This document shows, piece by piece, positions 1 through 8,500 of a DNA stretch of 20,910 nt. Position numbers and translations under genes: made by a program. The notes under the pieces are model-generated. The model did not search any database. It worked only from the letters and a program-made list of their open reading frames with translations, and had not been told where the DNA came from. Source of the DNA: Arsenophonus sp046530785 (lineage in GTDB: Bacteria; Pseudomonadota; Gammaproteobacteria; Enterobacterales; Enterobacteriaceae). The DNA is taken from positions 1 to 20,910 of the forward strand of contig JBHEQT010000031.1 in NCBI GenBank assembly GCA_046530785.1. The letters run 5' to 3'. Each line of letters starts with the position of its first letter. Within the stretch, counting starts at the first letter, position 1.

Positions 1-136
1 TAACTATATTTAGTAAATTATGACCCACCTTTTCTCTCTTTATTTGAAAGAGAAGTTTTCAAGTAAAGTGTATAAATATACTAAATAATGCTTTAATTAG
101 TCAAATTAGAAAAATTTATTAATATATTTTTAAGAT

Positions 137-165
137 CCGACACAAATTAAGATTTATTCTATAAT
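137..165 (+). promoter_or_regulatory. Candidate sigma-70 promoter for proS
   Basis: A perfect -10 hexamer TATAAT lies at 160-165. It is preceded, at the ideal spacing of 17 nt, by CCGACA at 137-142, which matches four of the six bases of the -35 consensus TTGACA. Transcription would begin near 172 and give a leader of about 118 nt before the proS start at 290. The intact GACA plus exact -10 plus exact spacing makes this better than chance matches elsewhere in such A+T-rich sequence, but no experimental support exists here. Confidence 0.45.
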
Positions 166-289
166 AAAATTAAGTTATTTATTTTTACATTAGAAATTCA
201 CTGGTAGACTTAAAAGAATAGTTCTTATTTTAAATGGTTTTAATAATCAACTAGAAGTAATTTAACTATTAATGGAAGCTTTTCTAATA

Positions 290-2005
290 ATGCGTACAAC
301 CCAATATCTTCTCTCTACTTTAAAAGAAACTCCTATCGATGCTGAACTAATTAGTCACAAGCTAATGCTTCGTGCAGGTATGATCCGTAAAATTGCTTCA
401 GGAATATATGAGTGGTTACCAACTGGTGTTCGTGTATTACGAAAAGTTGAAAATATTATTCGTGAAGAGATGAATCGTTCTGGTGCAATTGAAGTTTTTA
501 TGCCCATAGTTCAGCCATCTGATCTATGGAAAGAAAATGGACGCTGGAATGAATATGGTCCGGAATTACTTCGTTTTGTTGATCGTAGTGATCGATCTTT
601 TGTTTTGGGTCCTACTCATGAAGAGATTATTACTGATTTCTTTCGTAAAGAAGTGAATTCTTATAAGCAACTCCCATTGAACCTTTATCAAATCCAAACA
701 AAATTTCGTGACGAAGTCAGGCCTCGTTTTGGTGTTATTCGCTCACGTGAATTTATTATGAAAGATGCTTATTCTTTTCATATCGACCAAGAGTCATTGC
801 AGAAAACTTACGCTGCAATGTATGCAGCATATAGTAGAATCTTTAATCGTATTGGCTTCAATTTCAGAGTAGTTCAAGCGGATAATGGTTCTATTGGTGG
901 TAATGCTTCTCATGAATTTCAAGTACTAGCTGATAGTGGGGAAGATAATATTGTTTTTTCTACTACTTCGGATTATGCTGCTAATATTGAGTTAGCAGAA
1001 GCTATTTCCATTACAAGAGAATGTCCTGAACCAACTGAAAATATGCGTCTTATCGATACCAATAAAGTAAAAACTATTTCCGATCTTGTTAATAAATATA
1101 ATTTATCTATTCAGAAAACCGTTAAAACTTTAATTGTAAGTGCAAAAAAAGAGAGTGGTCATCAGTTTATTGCCTTAATAATTCGTGGTGATCACGAATT
1201 AAATGAAATTAAAGCACAAAAATATCCTTTAGTTGCTAATCCATTAAGGTTCGCAACGAAAGAAGAAATACGTAAAATCTTTAAAGTTTGCCCCTCTTCA
1301 TTAGGTCCTGTTAACTTACCAATTCCTGCAATTATAGATCGAAGTGCTTCCATAATAAGTGATTTTATCGCCGGAGCTAATATCGATTATAAACATTATT
1401 TTGGTATTAATTGGAACCGAGATCTACCTTTACCAGACGTTTATGATTTAAGAAATGTCGTTGAAGGCGATCCCAGTCCAGATGGTAAAGGAACGCTACA
1501 AATTAAACGTGGAATAGAAGTTGGTCACATTTTTCAATTAGGAACTAAATATTCTAAAATAATGAAGGTTAGTGTTCAAAATAAAGATGGTTATAATCAA
1601 ATGGTAATGATGGGATGTTATGGTATCGGTATCAGTCGAATTGTAGCAGCAGCAATTGAACAAAGTCACGATGAAAAGGGGATTATTTGGTCTAATACGA
1701 TCGCACCTTTTCAAGTTTCTATTTTACCTATGAATATGCATAAATCATATCGTGTTAAAGAGGTTAGTGAAAAACTTTACTATGATTTGAAAGAAAATGG
1801 TATTGATGTTATTTTTGATGATCGAAAAGAACAACCTGGTGTGATGTTTGCCGATATGGAGCTTATTGGAATACCACACATAATCGTAGTAAGTGATCAT
1901 AATTTAGATAAAAAGAAACTTGAATATAAAAATCGGAGAGATAACAATAATGTATTTATTGATTTTTTTGAGATAATTGATTTTTTGAAAACGAAACTTA
2001 ATTAA
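290..2005 (+). CDS. proS: Prolyl-tRNA synthetase (ProS, bacterial long form)
   Basis: Class II aminoacyl-tRNA synthetase that charges tRNA-Pro with proline in the cytoplasm. The start is taken at the ATG at 290, which gives MRTTQYLLSTLKETP as in E. coli ProS and 571 residues against 572 there. An in-frame ATG at 272 would add six residues with no counterpart, and GGAAG at 274-278 can serve as the ribosome site for 290. Motif 2 is seen in TKFRDEVRPRFG and REFIMKDAYSFH (about residues 135-165), and motif 3 in GCYGIGISRIVAAA (about 440-455). The long insertion between motifs 2 and 3, roughly residues 225-405, is the editing domain that clears mischarged alanine, and it is full length with no frameshift. 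It is the only plus-strand gene and converges on tilS. In E. coli too proS is opposite in orientation to the frr-tilS series. Confidence 0.98.
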   Translation: MRTTQYLLSTLKETPIDAELISHKLMLRAGMIRKIASGIYEWLPTGVRVLRKVENIIREEMNRSGAIEVFMPIVQPSDLWKENGRWNEYGPELLRFVDRSDRSFVLGPTHEEIITDFFRKEVNSYKQLPLNLYQIQTKFRDEVRPRFGVIRSREFIMKDAYSFHIDQESLQKTYAAMYAAYSRIFNRIGFNFRVVQADNGSIGGNASHEFQVLADSGEDNIVFSTTSDYAANIELAEAISITRECPEPTENMRLIDTNKVKTISDLVNKYNLSIQKTVKTLIVSAKKESGHQFIALIIRGDHELNEIKAQKYPLVANPLRFATKEEIRKIFKVCPSSLGPVNLPIPAIIDRSASIISDFIAGANIDYKHYFGINWNRDLPLPDVYDLRNVVEGDPSPDGKGTLQIKRGIEVGHIFQLGTKYSKIMKVSVQNKDGYNQMVMMGCYGIGISRIVAAAIEQSHDEKGIIWSNTIAPFQVSILPMNMHKSYRVKEVSEKLYYDLKENGIDVIFDDRKEQPGVMFADMELIGIPHIIVVSDHNLDKKKLEYKNRRDNNNVFIDFFEIIDFLKTKLN

Positions 2006-2018
2006 TTATTCATAAGTG

Positions 2019-2044
2019 ATAAAATAAAGTTATTTTTATTTTAT
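2019..2044 (+). terminator. A/T-only hairpin just after proS, possible weak terminator
   Basis: ATAAAATAAA (2019-2028) is exactly complementary to TTTATTTTAT (2035-2044), with a 6-nt loop, starting 13 nt after the proS stop. The stem has no G-C pair, so it would be weak. Its position directly after a gene end, and similar structures after tilS, accA and lpxB, are what make a 3'-end role plausible. Confidence 0.3.
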
Positions 2045-2322
2045 ATTTCATATATTTGATAATAAACAAATTTAATAAATAATTTATTAAAATTTAATTA
2101 ATCTTATCTTGGAATTCATATTGTAATGAAGTAATTAAATTTTTATTTAGGAGAAGACGCGGATTTATATAATATTCATTATCTGTAAATAAGTTTAATC
2201 ATTTCTAATATTTTTATTTAATATCTATTTTCTAAATCTATATCACTTTATTATAATTATTTTTACTTTATAATTTCTTTAAATGTATTTTAGCGAATAT
2301 AGAATCTATTTTCCTTCTTTCA

Positions 2323-2348
2323 TTATAGAAGAATTCTTTTTTCTATAA
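2323..2348. repeat. Inverted repeat, 8-bp arms, left edge of structured island
   Basis: TTATAGAA (2323-2330) and TTCTATAA (2341-2348) are perfect reverse complements around the 10-nt loop GAATTCTTTT. The repeat lies 11 nt to the left of the G-rich tract and could fold on either strand. No function is known. Confidence 0.45.
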
Positions 2349-2359
2349 AAGAATAATAT

Positions 2360-2379
2360 GGGGGAAGGGGGAGGAGGGG
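2360..2379 (+). other. G-rich tract, possible G-quadruplex or purine-stack element
   Basis: The 20 bases GGGGGAAGGGGGAGGAGGGG contain 16 G and no pyrimidine, inside a gap that is otherwise nearly all A and T. The runs are G5, G5, G2 and G4, so a two-tetrad quadruplex is possible; a canonical three-tetrad form is not, because one run has only two G. The tract also resembles an over-strong Shine-Dalgarno sequence, but no open frame follows it. Its survival in such A+T-biased DNA is unexpected. Confidence 0.5.
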
Positions 2380-2392
2380 AATTTTGTTTTTT

Positions 2393-2451
2393 TAGAATGG
2401 AAAATTCTATTCTTAATCTATATTTAAATATAGATTAAGAAGTATTTTTTT
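2393..2451 (+). repeat. Tandem hairpin plus perfect 32-bp palindrome with T-run
   Basis: TAGAAT (2393-2398) pairs with ATTCTA (2404-2409) around GGAAA. It is directly followed by a perfect 32-bp palindrome at 2410-2441 with half-site TTCTTAATCTATATTT, which ends in a T-run at 2445-2451. On the plus strand the order stem, then T-run resembles a Rho-independent terminator, although the stem is A/T-rich and lies about 400 nt past proS. As DNA, the palindrome could be a dimeric protein site or a cruciform. A palindrome of this length is not expected by chance. Confidence 0.55.
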
Positions 2452-2697
2452 AAAAAGAAAATTTAATGGATTAGTTAAAATTTTTTATAATAAATAATAT
2501 CTATATTTTCTTCTTTAAAAGAATTATGAAATAAATATATCTTTCCGATTAAAAATATTATGTTAATAACTTAACAATTACATAAATAGAGCATATAACC
2601 ATCGTAAACTTTATTGAATTTTCTTCCATTATTGTAAGATTTTTATCTTATCATCTAGAAATTTTGTCTAAAAACTAATCATGAGTAATAATTTTAT

Positions 2698-2725
2698 CAA
2701 TGATCTTTAAATCATCATTGTTTTT
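2698..2725 (+). terminator. Terminator-like hairpin with T5 tail in the gene-free gap
   Basis: CAATGAT (2698-2704) pairs with ATCATTG (2714-2720) around the 9-nt loop CTTTAAATC and is followed at once by TTTTT (2721-2725). The layout is that of an intrinsic terminator read on the plus strand. It is about 700 nt beyond proS, so it would end either read-through from proS or an unrecognised small RNA from the gap. Confidence 0.35.
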
Positions 2726-3059
2726 AAAATTTATTAGTAATATTATCGATATTAGAATAAAATTAAGTTATTTATATAAAGTATGTTATCTATTTTAATA
2801 ATATTTAAAATCATTTATTTGTTTCATTATTTACTATACATTTTATAAAATTACGTTGAATTTTACTAAGATAAAATCTTTCTATTATGTATTCTTTATG
2901 TGAGTATTATGCTTTTATAAATACAAATATTAAAAAAAGAAATGATTGCTTACCAAAATAATTATGAAAAGGTTATATTTTAAGTATAGATACTGAATAA
3001 AAATAAATTACGATTTATATAATATTGTTAGTTTTAGTTATGTTAAATTAGAAATATTA

Positions 3060-3113
3060 TTTTTAATTATTTTGAGTCATAAAACTTATTACTAAAAATC
3101 AAAATAATAAAAA
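3060..3113 (-). terminator. Stem-loop abutting the tilS stop codon
   Basis: ATTATTTTGA (3066-3075) is complementary to TCAAAATAAT (3099-3108). The outer TTTTT (3060-3064) also pairs with AAAAA (3109-3113) if one A is bulged, giving 15 bp. The stem starts immediately after the tilS stop on the minus strand and has a 23-nt loop. It contains only two G or C pairs. It may stabilise the tilS mRNA 3' end or act as a weak terminator. Confidence 0.35.
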
Positions 3114-4457
3114 TTATTTATAAAATAATGAATTATTATCTTTTATCCATTCAATTTTTAATTGAAACCTCCCTTGAATAAATCGCCCTGATTCGGTAAT
3201 AAATACCCCAACAGCTGCAATGAGTTTATCATTATAATAAATTAAAGGAGTTCTATCTCTTAACCAAGGTGCAACACCTAACTCTTGCCAAATCTTTTTA
3301 CTTTTTCTAGAATGTTGACGACCAATAATTTTAATTTTTCCTTTTAATCCAAATCGAACAGTAACCTTTTCATTTTGTAATGGAGCACGCAATTCCTTTC
3401 CATTATTTGTGATGATTAGCTTACCTAAGTTATCTGGTAATTTAAGTTCTGAAGGTAACTTCCATGATAAACAAATTTTAGTCAAATCTTTAAACTTTGG
3501 TAATAACCAAAGTTGTTGTTTAAAACGACGGATAACATTTTTATTAAATAAAATAAATTTCGGCTGTGCATCTGAACGTGCACAGATTACGTTTTTCCAA
3601 ATCTGTTCTAATTGAGAATAAGAAGGCATTAAAATTCCGTGTAAACTAAACCAACGCCGTAATATTGCATTACGTTTTATTTTAGAAAAGCTTATTAAAG
3701 TATCAAGTTGCAATGATCCCTCTGGTGTTACTAAATCAAACAAATAATTTTTTAGTAACTCATTTATTAATGATTCTTGTTCTGCGCATAATCTAGCACT
3801 TCTAGCCACTGTTTTCAAGAAGTAAGGCCACCGGCTTTTAAAATATGGCATTATGATTAAACGTAAAAAATTACGATCATAGCGCTGATCTTGATTACTC
3901 TCATCTTCTATCCAAGAGAGAGATTTACTTTTAGCATAAAAAAACAATTGCTTACGGCTAATTGATAATAGTGGTCTAATTAAATAAGTATCAGCAAACG
4001 GAATAGAAATAGGCATTGCAGACAAACCTGCTGGTCCACTACCCCTTTTTAAAGCCAATAAAAAAGTTTCTACTTGATCATCTAAATGTTGAGCAGTAAC
4101 AATAATTTCTTTTGGTAAAGATATTTCACGAAAAACTTGATATCTAGAATCACGAGCTGCTGCTTCTATACCTTTTTTAGTTTTGTTAATATAAACATAT
4201 TGTAAACAAAAGTCTACTTGCAAATCTAAACAAACTTTTTGGCAATGGATAGCCCACTCATTAGCTTTATTATTAATTCCATGATGGATATAAACCGCGC
4301 GGATCTTAAGGTTTGGAGAAGTAGTTTTACGTAATTTCACTAAGGAATCTAATAAAACTGTTGAATCCAATCCACCGCTGAAACCTACCAATATTTTGTG
4401 TTTAGAACCGATGTTTTTTATAATTTCATTTAGCAATTCTGACTCATCAAGAGTCAT
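3114..4457 (-). CDS. tilS: tRNA(Ile)-lysidine synthase TilS
   Basis: TilS is an ATP-dependent cytoplasmic enzyme that attaches lysine to C34 of the CAU-anticodon tRNA-Ile. The change switches the tRNA from methionine to isoleucine identity and lets it read AUA, an essential function where AUA codons are common, as in this A+T-rich genome. The PP-loop motif SGGLDST lies near residues 28-34. HIHHG-like (YIHHG), GIEAAARDSRY, TAQHLDDQVETFLLALKRGSGPAGL and WIEDESNQ follow as in E. coli. The C-terminal tRNA-binding domain, with KKIWQELGVAPWLRDRTPL, is present. The chosen ATG gives 447 residues (432 in E. coli). A TTG seven codons upstream (4478) keeps the frame but has a poorer ribosome site. It is separated from accA by 110 nt, whereas E. 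coli has ldcC and yaeR in between. Confidence 0.97.
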   Translation of the reverse strand: MTLDESELLNEIIKNIGSKHKILVGFSGGLDSTVLLDSLVKLRKTTSPNLKIRAVYIHHGINNKANEWAIHCQKVCLDLQVDFCLQYVYINKTKKGIEAAARDSRYQVFREISLPKEIIVTAQHLDDQVETFLLALKRGSGPAGLSAMPISIPFADTYLIRPLLSISRKQLFFYAKSKSLSWIEDESNQDQRYDRNFLRLIIMPYFKSRWPYFLKTVARSARLCAEQESLINELLKNYLFDLVTPEGSLQLDTLISFSKIKRNAILRRWFSLHGILMPSYSQLEQIWKNVICARSDAQPKFILFNKNVIRRFKQQLWLLPKFKDLTKICLSWKLPSELKLPDNLGKLIITNNGKELRAPLQNEKVTVRFGLKGKIKIIGRQHSRKSKKIWQELGVAPWLRDRTPLIYYNDKLIAAVGVFITESGRFIQGRFQLKIEWIKDNNSLFYK

Positions 4458-4520
4458 GATTTTTTCTCTATTTTCCAATCATTATATTACTAATATTAAA
4501 TAATAATTTATCGTAATAAA

Positions 4521-4553
4521 ACAAAATTCACTTAAAAAGTAAATGAAATTTGT
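4521..4553 (-). terminator. Imperfect hairpin after accA, candidate terminator
   Basis: Read on the minus strand, the structure begins 14 nt after the accA stop. ACAAA (4521-4525) pairs with TTTGT (4549-4553), TTCA (4527-4530) with TGAA (4544-4547), and CTT with AAG near the loop, with one mismatch and a small bulge. A T-rich sequence follows in the direction of transcription. It would separate the dnaE-accA unit from tilS. The stem is weak, so the call is tentative. Confidence 0.35.
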
Positions 4554-4567
4554 TTAATATAGAAAAA

Positions 4568-5527
4568 CTAGCAATAACCACATTCCATCAGTCGTTTATA
4601 ACGACGATTTTTTAACTCTTCTGGACTAAATAAATTGATATCATTTAAATCATTTAAAATACGATTTTTAAGATTATGAGAAATTTGCTCATAATTACGA
4701 TGAGCTCCACCTAATGGCTCTTTAATGATATTATCAATTAGATCGAGTGATTTTAAACGAGAAGCAGTAATCCCCATTGCTTCAGCAGCTAATGGAGCTT
4801 TATCTATGCTTTTCCAAAGAATAGATGCGCATCCTTCTGGTGAAATGACAGAATAAGTGCTATACTGTAACATATTCATTTTATCAGCAACACCAATGGC
4901 TAATGCTCCACCAGATCCTCCTTCACCAATTACTGTACAAATAATAGGAACAGAGAGGCGAGACATTTCACGTAAATTTCGAGCAATTGCTTCGGATTGA
5001 CCTCGTTCTTCTGCTCCAACACCAGGATATGCTCCCGGTGTATCGATAAATGTAATAATCGGTAACTTAAAACGTTCAGATATTTTCATTAGTCGTAAAG
5101 CTTTACGATATCCTTCTGGTGCTGGCATTCCAAAATTTCGGCGAATTTTTTCTTTTATTTCACGTCCTTTTTGATGACCAATAACCATTACTGGAAGCCC
5201 ATTCAATCGAGCCAATCCTCCTACAATAGCTTTATCATCAGCATAAATACGATCACCTGCTAACTCCTGGAAATGAGTGAATATACGTTTAGTATAATCC
5301 AATGTATAAGGTCGCATAGGGTGACGAGCAAGTTGTGCTATTTGCCAAGAATTTAAGTTAGAAAAAATTTTTCGTGTTAATTCTAAACTTTTTTTATGAA
5401 GTTTATCGATTTCTTCATCTAAGTCAATATCTAGTTTGGTATCCTTACGATTTACCGATCTTAATGATTCTATTTTTGACTCTAATTCTGCAATTGGTTG
5501 TTCAAAATCCAGAAAATTAAGGCTCAT
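4568..5527 (-). CDS. accA: Acetyl-CoA carboxylase carboxyltransferase subunit alpha
   Basis: AccA and AccD form the carboxyltransferase of acetyl-CoA carboxylase. It moves the carboxyl group from biotinylated AccB to acetyl-CoA, giving malonyl-CoA, the first committed step of fatty acid synthesis. The protein has 319 residues, the same as E. coli AccA, and is collinear throughout. It includes the blocks KIRRNFGMPAPEGYRKALRL, FIDTPGAYPGVGAEERGQSE, CTVIGEGGSGGALAIG and SPEGCASILWKS. The ATG is preceded by AGGA at good spacing. It starts 11 nt after the dnaE stop and is almost certainly co-transcribed with dnaE, as in E. coli. A hairpin follows the gene. The partner subunits AccB, AccC and AccD are not in this window. 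Confidence 0.99.
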   Translation of the reverse strand: MSLNFLDFEQPIAELESKIESLRSVNRKDTKLDIDLDEEIDKLHKKSLELTRKIFSNLNSWQIAQLARHPMRPYTLDYTKRIFTHFQELAGDRIYADDKAIVGGLARLNGLPVMVIGHQKGREIKEKIRRNFGMPAPEGYRKALRLMKISERFKLPIITFIDTPGAYPGVGAEERGQSEAIARNLREMSRLSVPIICTVIGEGGSGGALAIGVADKMNMLQYSTYSVISPEGCASILWKSIDKAPLAAEAMGITASRLKSLDLIDNIIKEPLGGAHRNYEQISHNLKNRILNDLNDINLFSPEELKNRRYKRLMECGYC

Positions 5528-5538
5528 AATATTCCTAT

Positions 5539-8500
5539 TTAGTCAAATACTAATTCTACCTGCTGATTACCTAGCAGAGTTCGTAACTCAGTTAGAAGAT
5601 CATCTGTCAGTATAAGGCGCCAATTAACTCCTAATTTTAATTTAGTTTTGGCATTTTTTTTCTTATAATAAAAATAAACAGGTATTGTCCCTGAACAATA
5701 AGTTTTCAATATTCTATGAAGACGTTTTAATAATTGCTCATCAATTTGACTATCTATTAATGAAATAGAAATACCATGAACATATTTTTTACGAGCTTCA
5801 CTAAGATCCATTAATTTATGAACAGATATCTTATTACCACCATTAAAATCATCAACGATTACCTGACCTGTTGCAATTAATATTTTATCTCTCTCTAGTA
5901 AATGTTGATGCATTTCTAATATATCGGACGATAAAATTATATCTAACCGTCCAGATCGATCATCTAAAGTACATATTCCGATTCTATTTCCATACTTAGT
6001 TGTTACTATTTTCACTGTCAACGCTAAACCAACAACAGTTAAGATTTGTCCTCGATATGTTGGATCGATATCTTTTAATCTCAATCCACTACTATAACGT
6101 TCAATTTCAGATAAATAAGCTGTAATAGGATGTCCAGTTAAATAAAGACCTAACGTTTTTCTTTCACCTTCCAATATAATATGTTCAGGCCATTTAACTA
6201 CATTAAAATAAGATTGTTTAACCTGATTAGGGACTTCAGTTAATATGCCAAACATATCAGTTTGTCCTATAGCTTCCGCTTTAGTATTCTGATCTGCCGC
6301 TTTTAAAGCATCTTCTAATGAAGATATTAACGCAGCACGGTGCGGACCTAAATGATCAAAGGCACCAGATATAATCAATTTTTCCATAATTCGACGATTA
6401 ATCTTTTTATTATTAACACGTGAGCAAAGATCAAAAATTTCTTTAAAAGAACCATCTTTTTTTCTAGATTCAATAATAGCTTCTATTGTAGCTTCACCAA
6501 TACCTTTAATTGCTCCAATACCATAAACAATCTCACCCTTTTCATTAACATGAAAATGATATAATCCACTATTAATATCTGGTGGTAGCACTTTTAAACC
6601 CATACGCCAGCATTCATCAACTAAACCAACTACCTTTTCGGTATTATCAATATCCGCTGTCATAACTGCGGACATAAATTCAGCTGGATAATGTGTTTTT
6701 AGCCAAAGTGTCTGATAAGACAGTAATGCGTAAGCAGCAGAATGTGATTTATTGAATCCGTAACCGGCAAATTTTTCCAACAAGTCAAAAATTTTCATAC
6801 TTAACTTACCAGTAATACCATTTTTAATTGCTCCTTCTTTAAAAATTAATCGCTGTTTCATCATTTCTTTAGGGTTTTTTTTACTCATTGCCCTCCGGAG
6901 CATATCTGCTCCACCTAAAGTATAACCGGAAAGCACCTGAGCAATCTTCATAACTTGTTCTTGATAAAGAATTATTCCATATGTAGATTCTAAAATAGGT
7001 TGTAATGATTTATGCTGCCATTCAGCATCAGGATAAGAAATAGTTTCTCGTCCATGCTTACGATTAATAAAATTATCCACCATCCCTGATTGTAATGGAC
7101 CGGGACGAAAAAGTGCAACCAAAGCGATCATATCTTCAAAACAGTCAGGACGTAGTCGCTTAATTAAATCTTTCATACCACGAGATTCTAGTTGGAATAC
7201 CGCTGTTGTTTCTGCACGCTGTAGCACTTCAAAACATTTTTGATCATTAAATGGAATTGACGCGATATTTATTGGCGAGCAATTTTGTTTTTTTTGATTT
7301 TGATTAATCATATTTAACGTCAAACTAATAATTGTCAAAGTTCTAAGACCAAGAAAATCAAATTTTACTAGACCGGCGTATTCAACATCATTTTTATCAA
7401 ATTGAGTAAGTGGATTCTGACCTTCAGAATCACAATAAAGTGGTACAAAATCTGTTATTTTAGTAGGAACAATCACTACTCCACCAGCATGTTTACCTGC
7501 ATTACGAGTCACGCCTTCAAGTTTTCGTGCTATATCTATCAATCTCTTAACTTCTTCATCCGAATCATAAATTTCTTTCAGTTGTGGCTCTACAGAAAAT
7601 GCCTTTTCAAGGGTTATTCCAGGATCTGACGGAACTAACTTTGAGATACGATTAACAAATCTATACGGATAATCCAATACTCGACCAACATCTCGAATAA
7701 CTGCTTTTGCTGCCATAGTACCAAAAGTAATAATTTGTGATACAGCTTCACGACCATATATTTTTGCAACATGCTCAATTACTTGATCTCGTTTTTCCAT
7801 ACAAAAATCCACATCAAAATCAGGCATGGATACACGTTCAGGATTAAGGAAACGTTCAAATAGCAGGTCAAATTCAAGAGGATCTAAATCAGTAATTTTT
7901 AATGCGTAAGCCACTAATGATCCAGCACCTGAACCTCTTCCTGGTCCAACTGGAATATTGTTATTTTTTGACCATTGAATAAATTCCATTACGATTAAAA
8001 AATAACCAGGAAACCCCATCTGATTAATTACTCGTAACTCGATATCTAAACGTTCATCATATTCTATCCGTTTCTCATTTCTTTTTTTTTCATCGGGATA
8101 AAGAAATTGCAAACGTTCTTTCAAACCAGATTTAGCACGTTTTATAAGAAAATCTTCTGTTTTCATTTTATTAGTAGGAAATTGTGGTAAGAAATATTCT
8201 CCTAAACGAATCATTACGTTACATCGTTTAGCAATTTCAACACTATTTTCAAGTGCTTCAGGAATATCGATAAACAATTCAATCATTTCCTGTTCGGTCC
8301 GTAGATATTGTTGAGGACTATAATTTTTAGGTCTTTTCGGATCAGAGAGAGTAAATCCATCATGGATTGCCACCCGTATTTCATGAGCGAAAAAATCATC
8401 ACTATCAATAAAGCGAACATTATTTGTAGCGACAACAGGAATTCTTTTTTCGGATGCTAATTTAACTGCTTCATATAAATATTTTTCTTCATTAAGACGT

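Larger units (their letters stand above)
2006..3113. other. 1.1-kb gene-free region between converging proS and tilS
   Basis: No open reading frame of useful length and no tRNA-like cloverleaf was found on either strand. E. coli K-12 carries rof, yaeP, yaeQ, arfB, nlpE and yaeF between tilS and proS, so this is probably what remains after their loss. I could not recognise any residual protein motif of those genes. The stretch is extremely A+T-rich except for a G-rich tract at 2360-2379, and it contains several hairpins listed separately (2019-2044, 2323-2348, 2393-2451, 2698-2725, 3060-3113). Confidence 0.8.

Noticed and set aside
28..56. Hairpin TCTCTTT/AAAGAGA near the left edge as a terminator of the upstream gene
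   Set aside because: Only about 7 bp, no following T-run, and the upstream gene is outside the window.
272..289. Upstream in-frame ATG for proS
   Set aside because: It would add six residues not found in ProS; the ATG at 290 matches the family N-terminus exactly.
3409..3615. 68-codon plus-strand frame opposite tilS
   Set aside because: It lies wholly inside tilS on the other strand and has no recognisable protein character.
7073..7080. DnaA-box-like TTATCCAC
   Set aside because: Single copy inside a conserved part of dnaE, where the codons explain it; no cluster and no A+T-rich unwinding region tied to it.
7402..7629. 75-codon plus-strand frame opposite dnaE
   Set aside because: Antisense shadow of a highly conserved part of dnaE.
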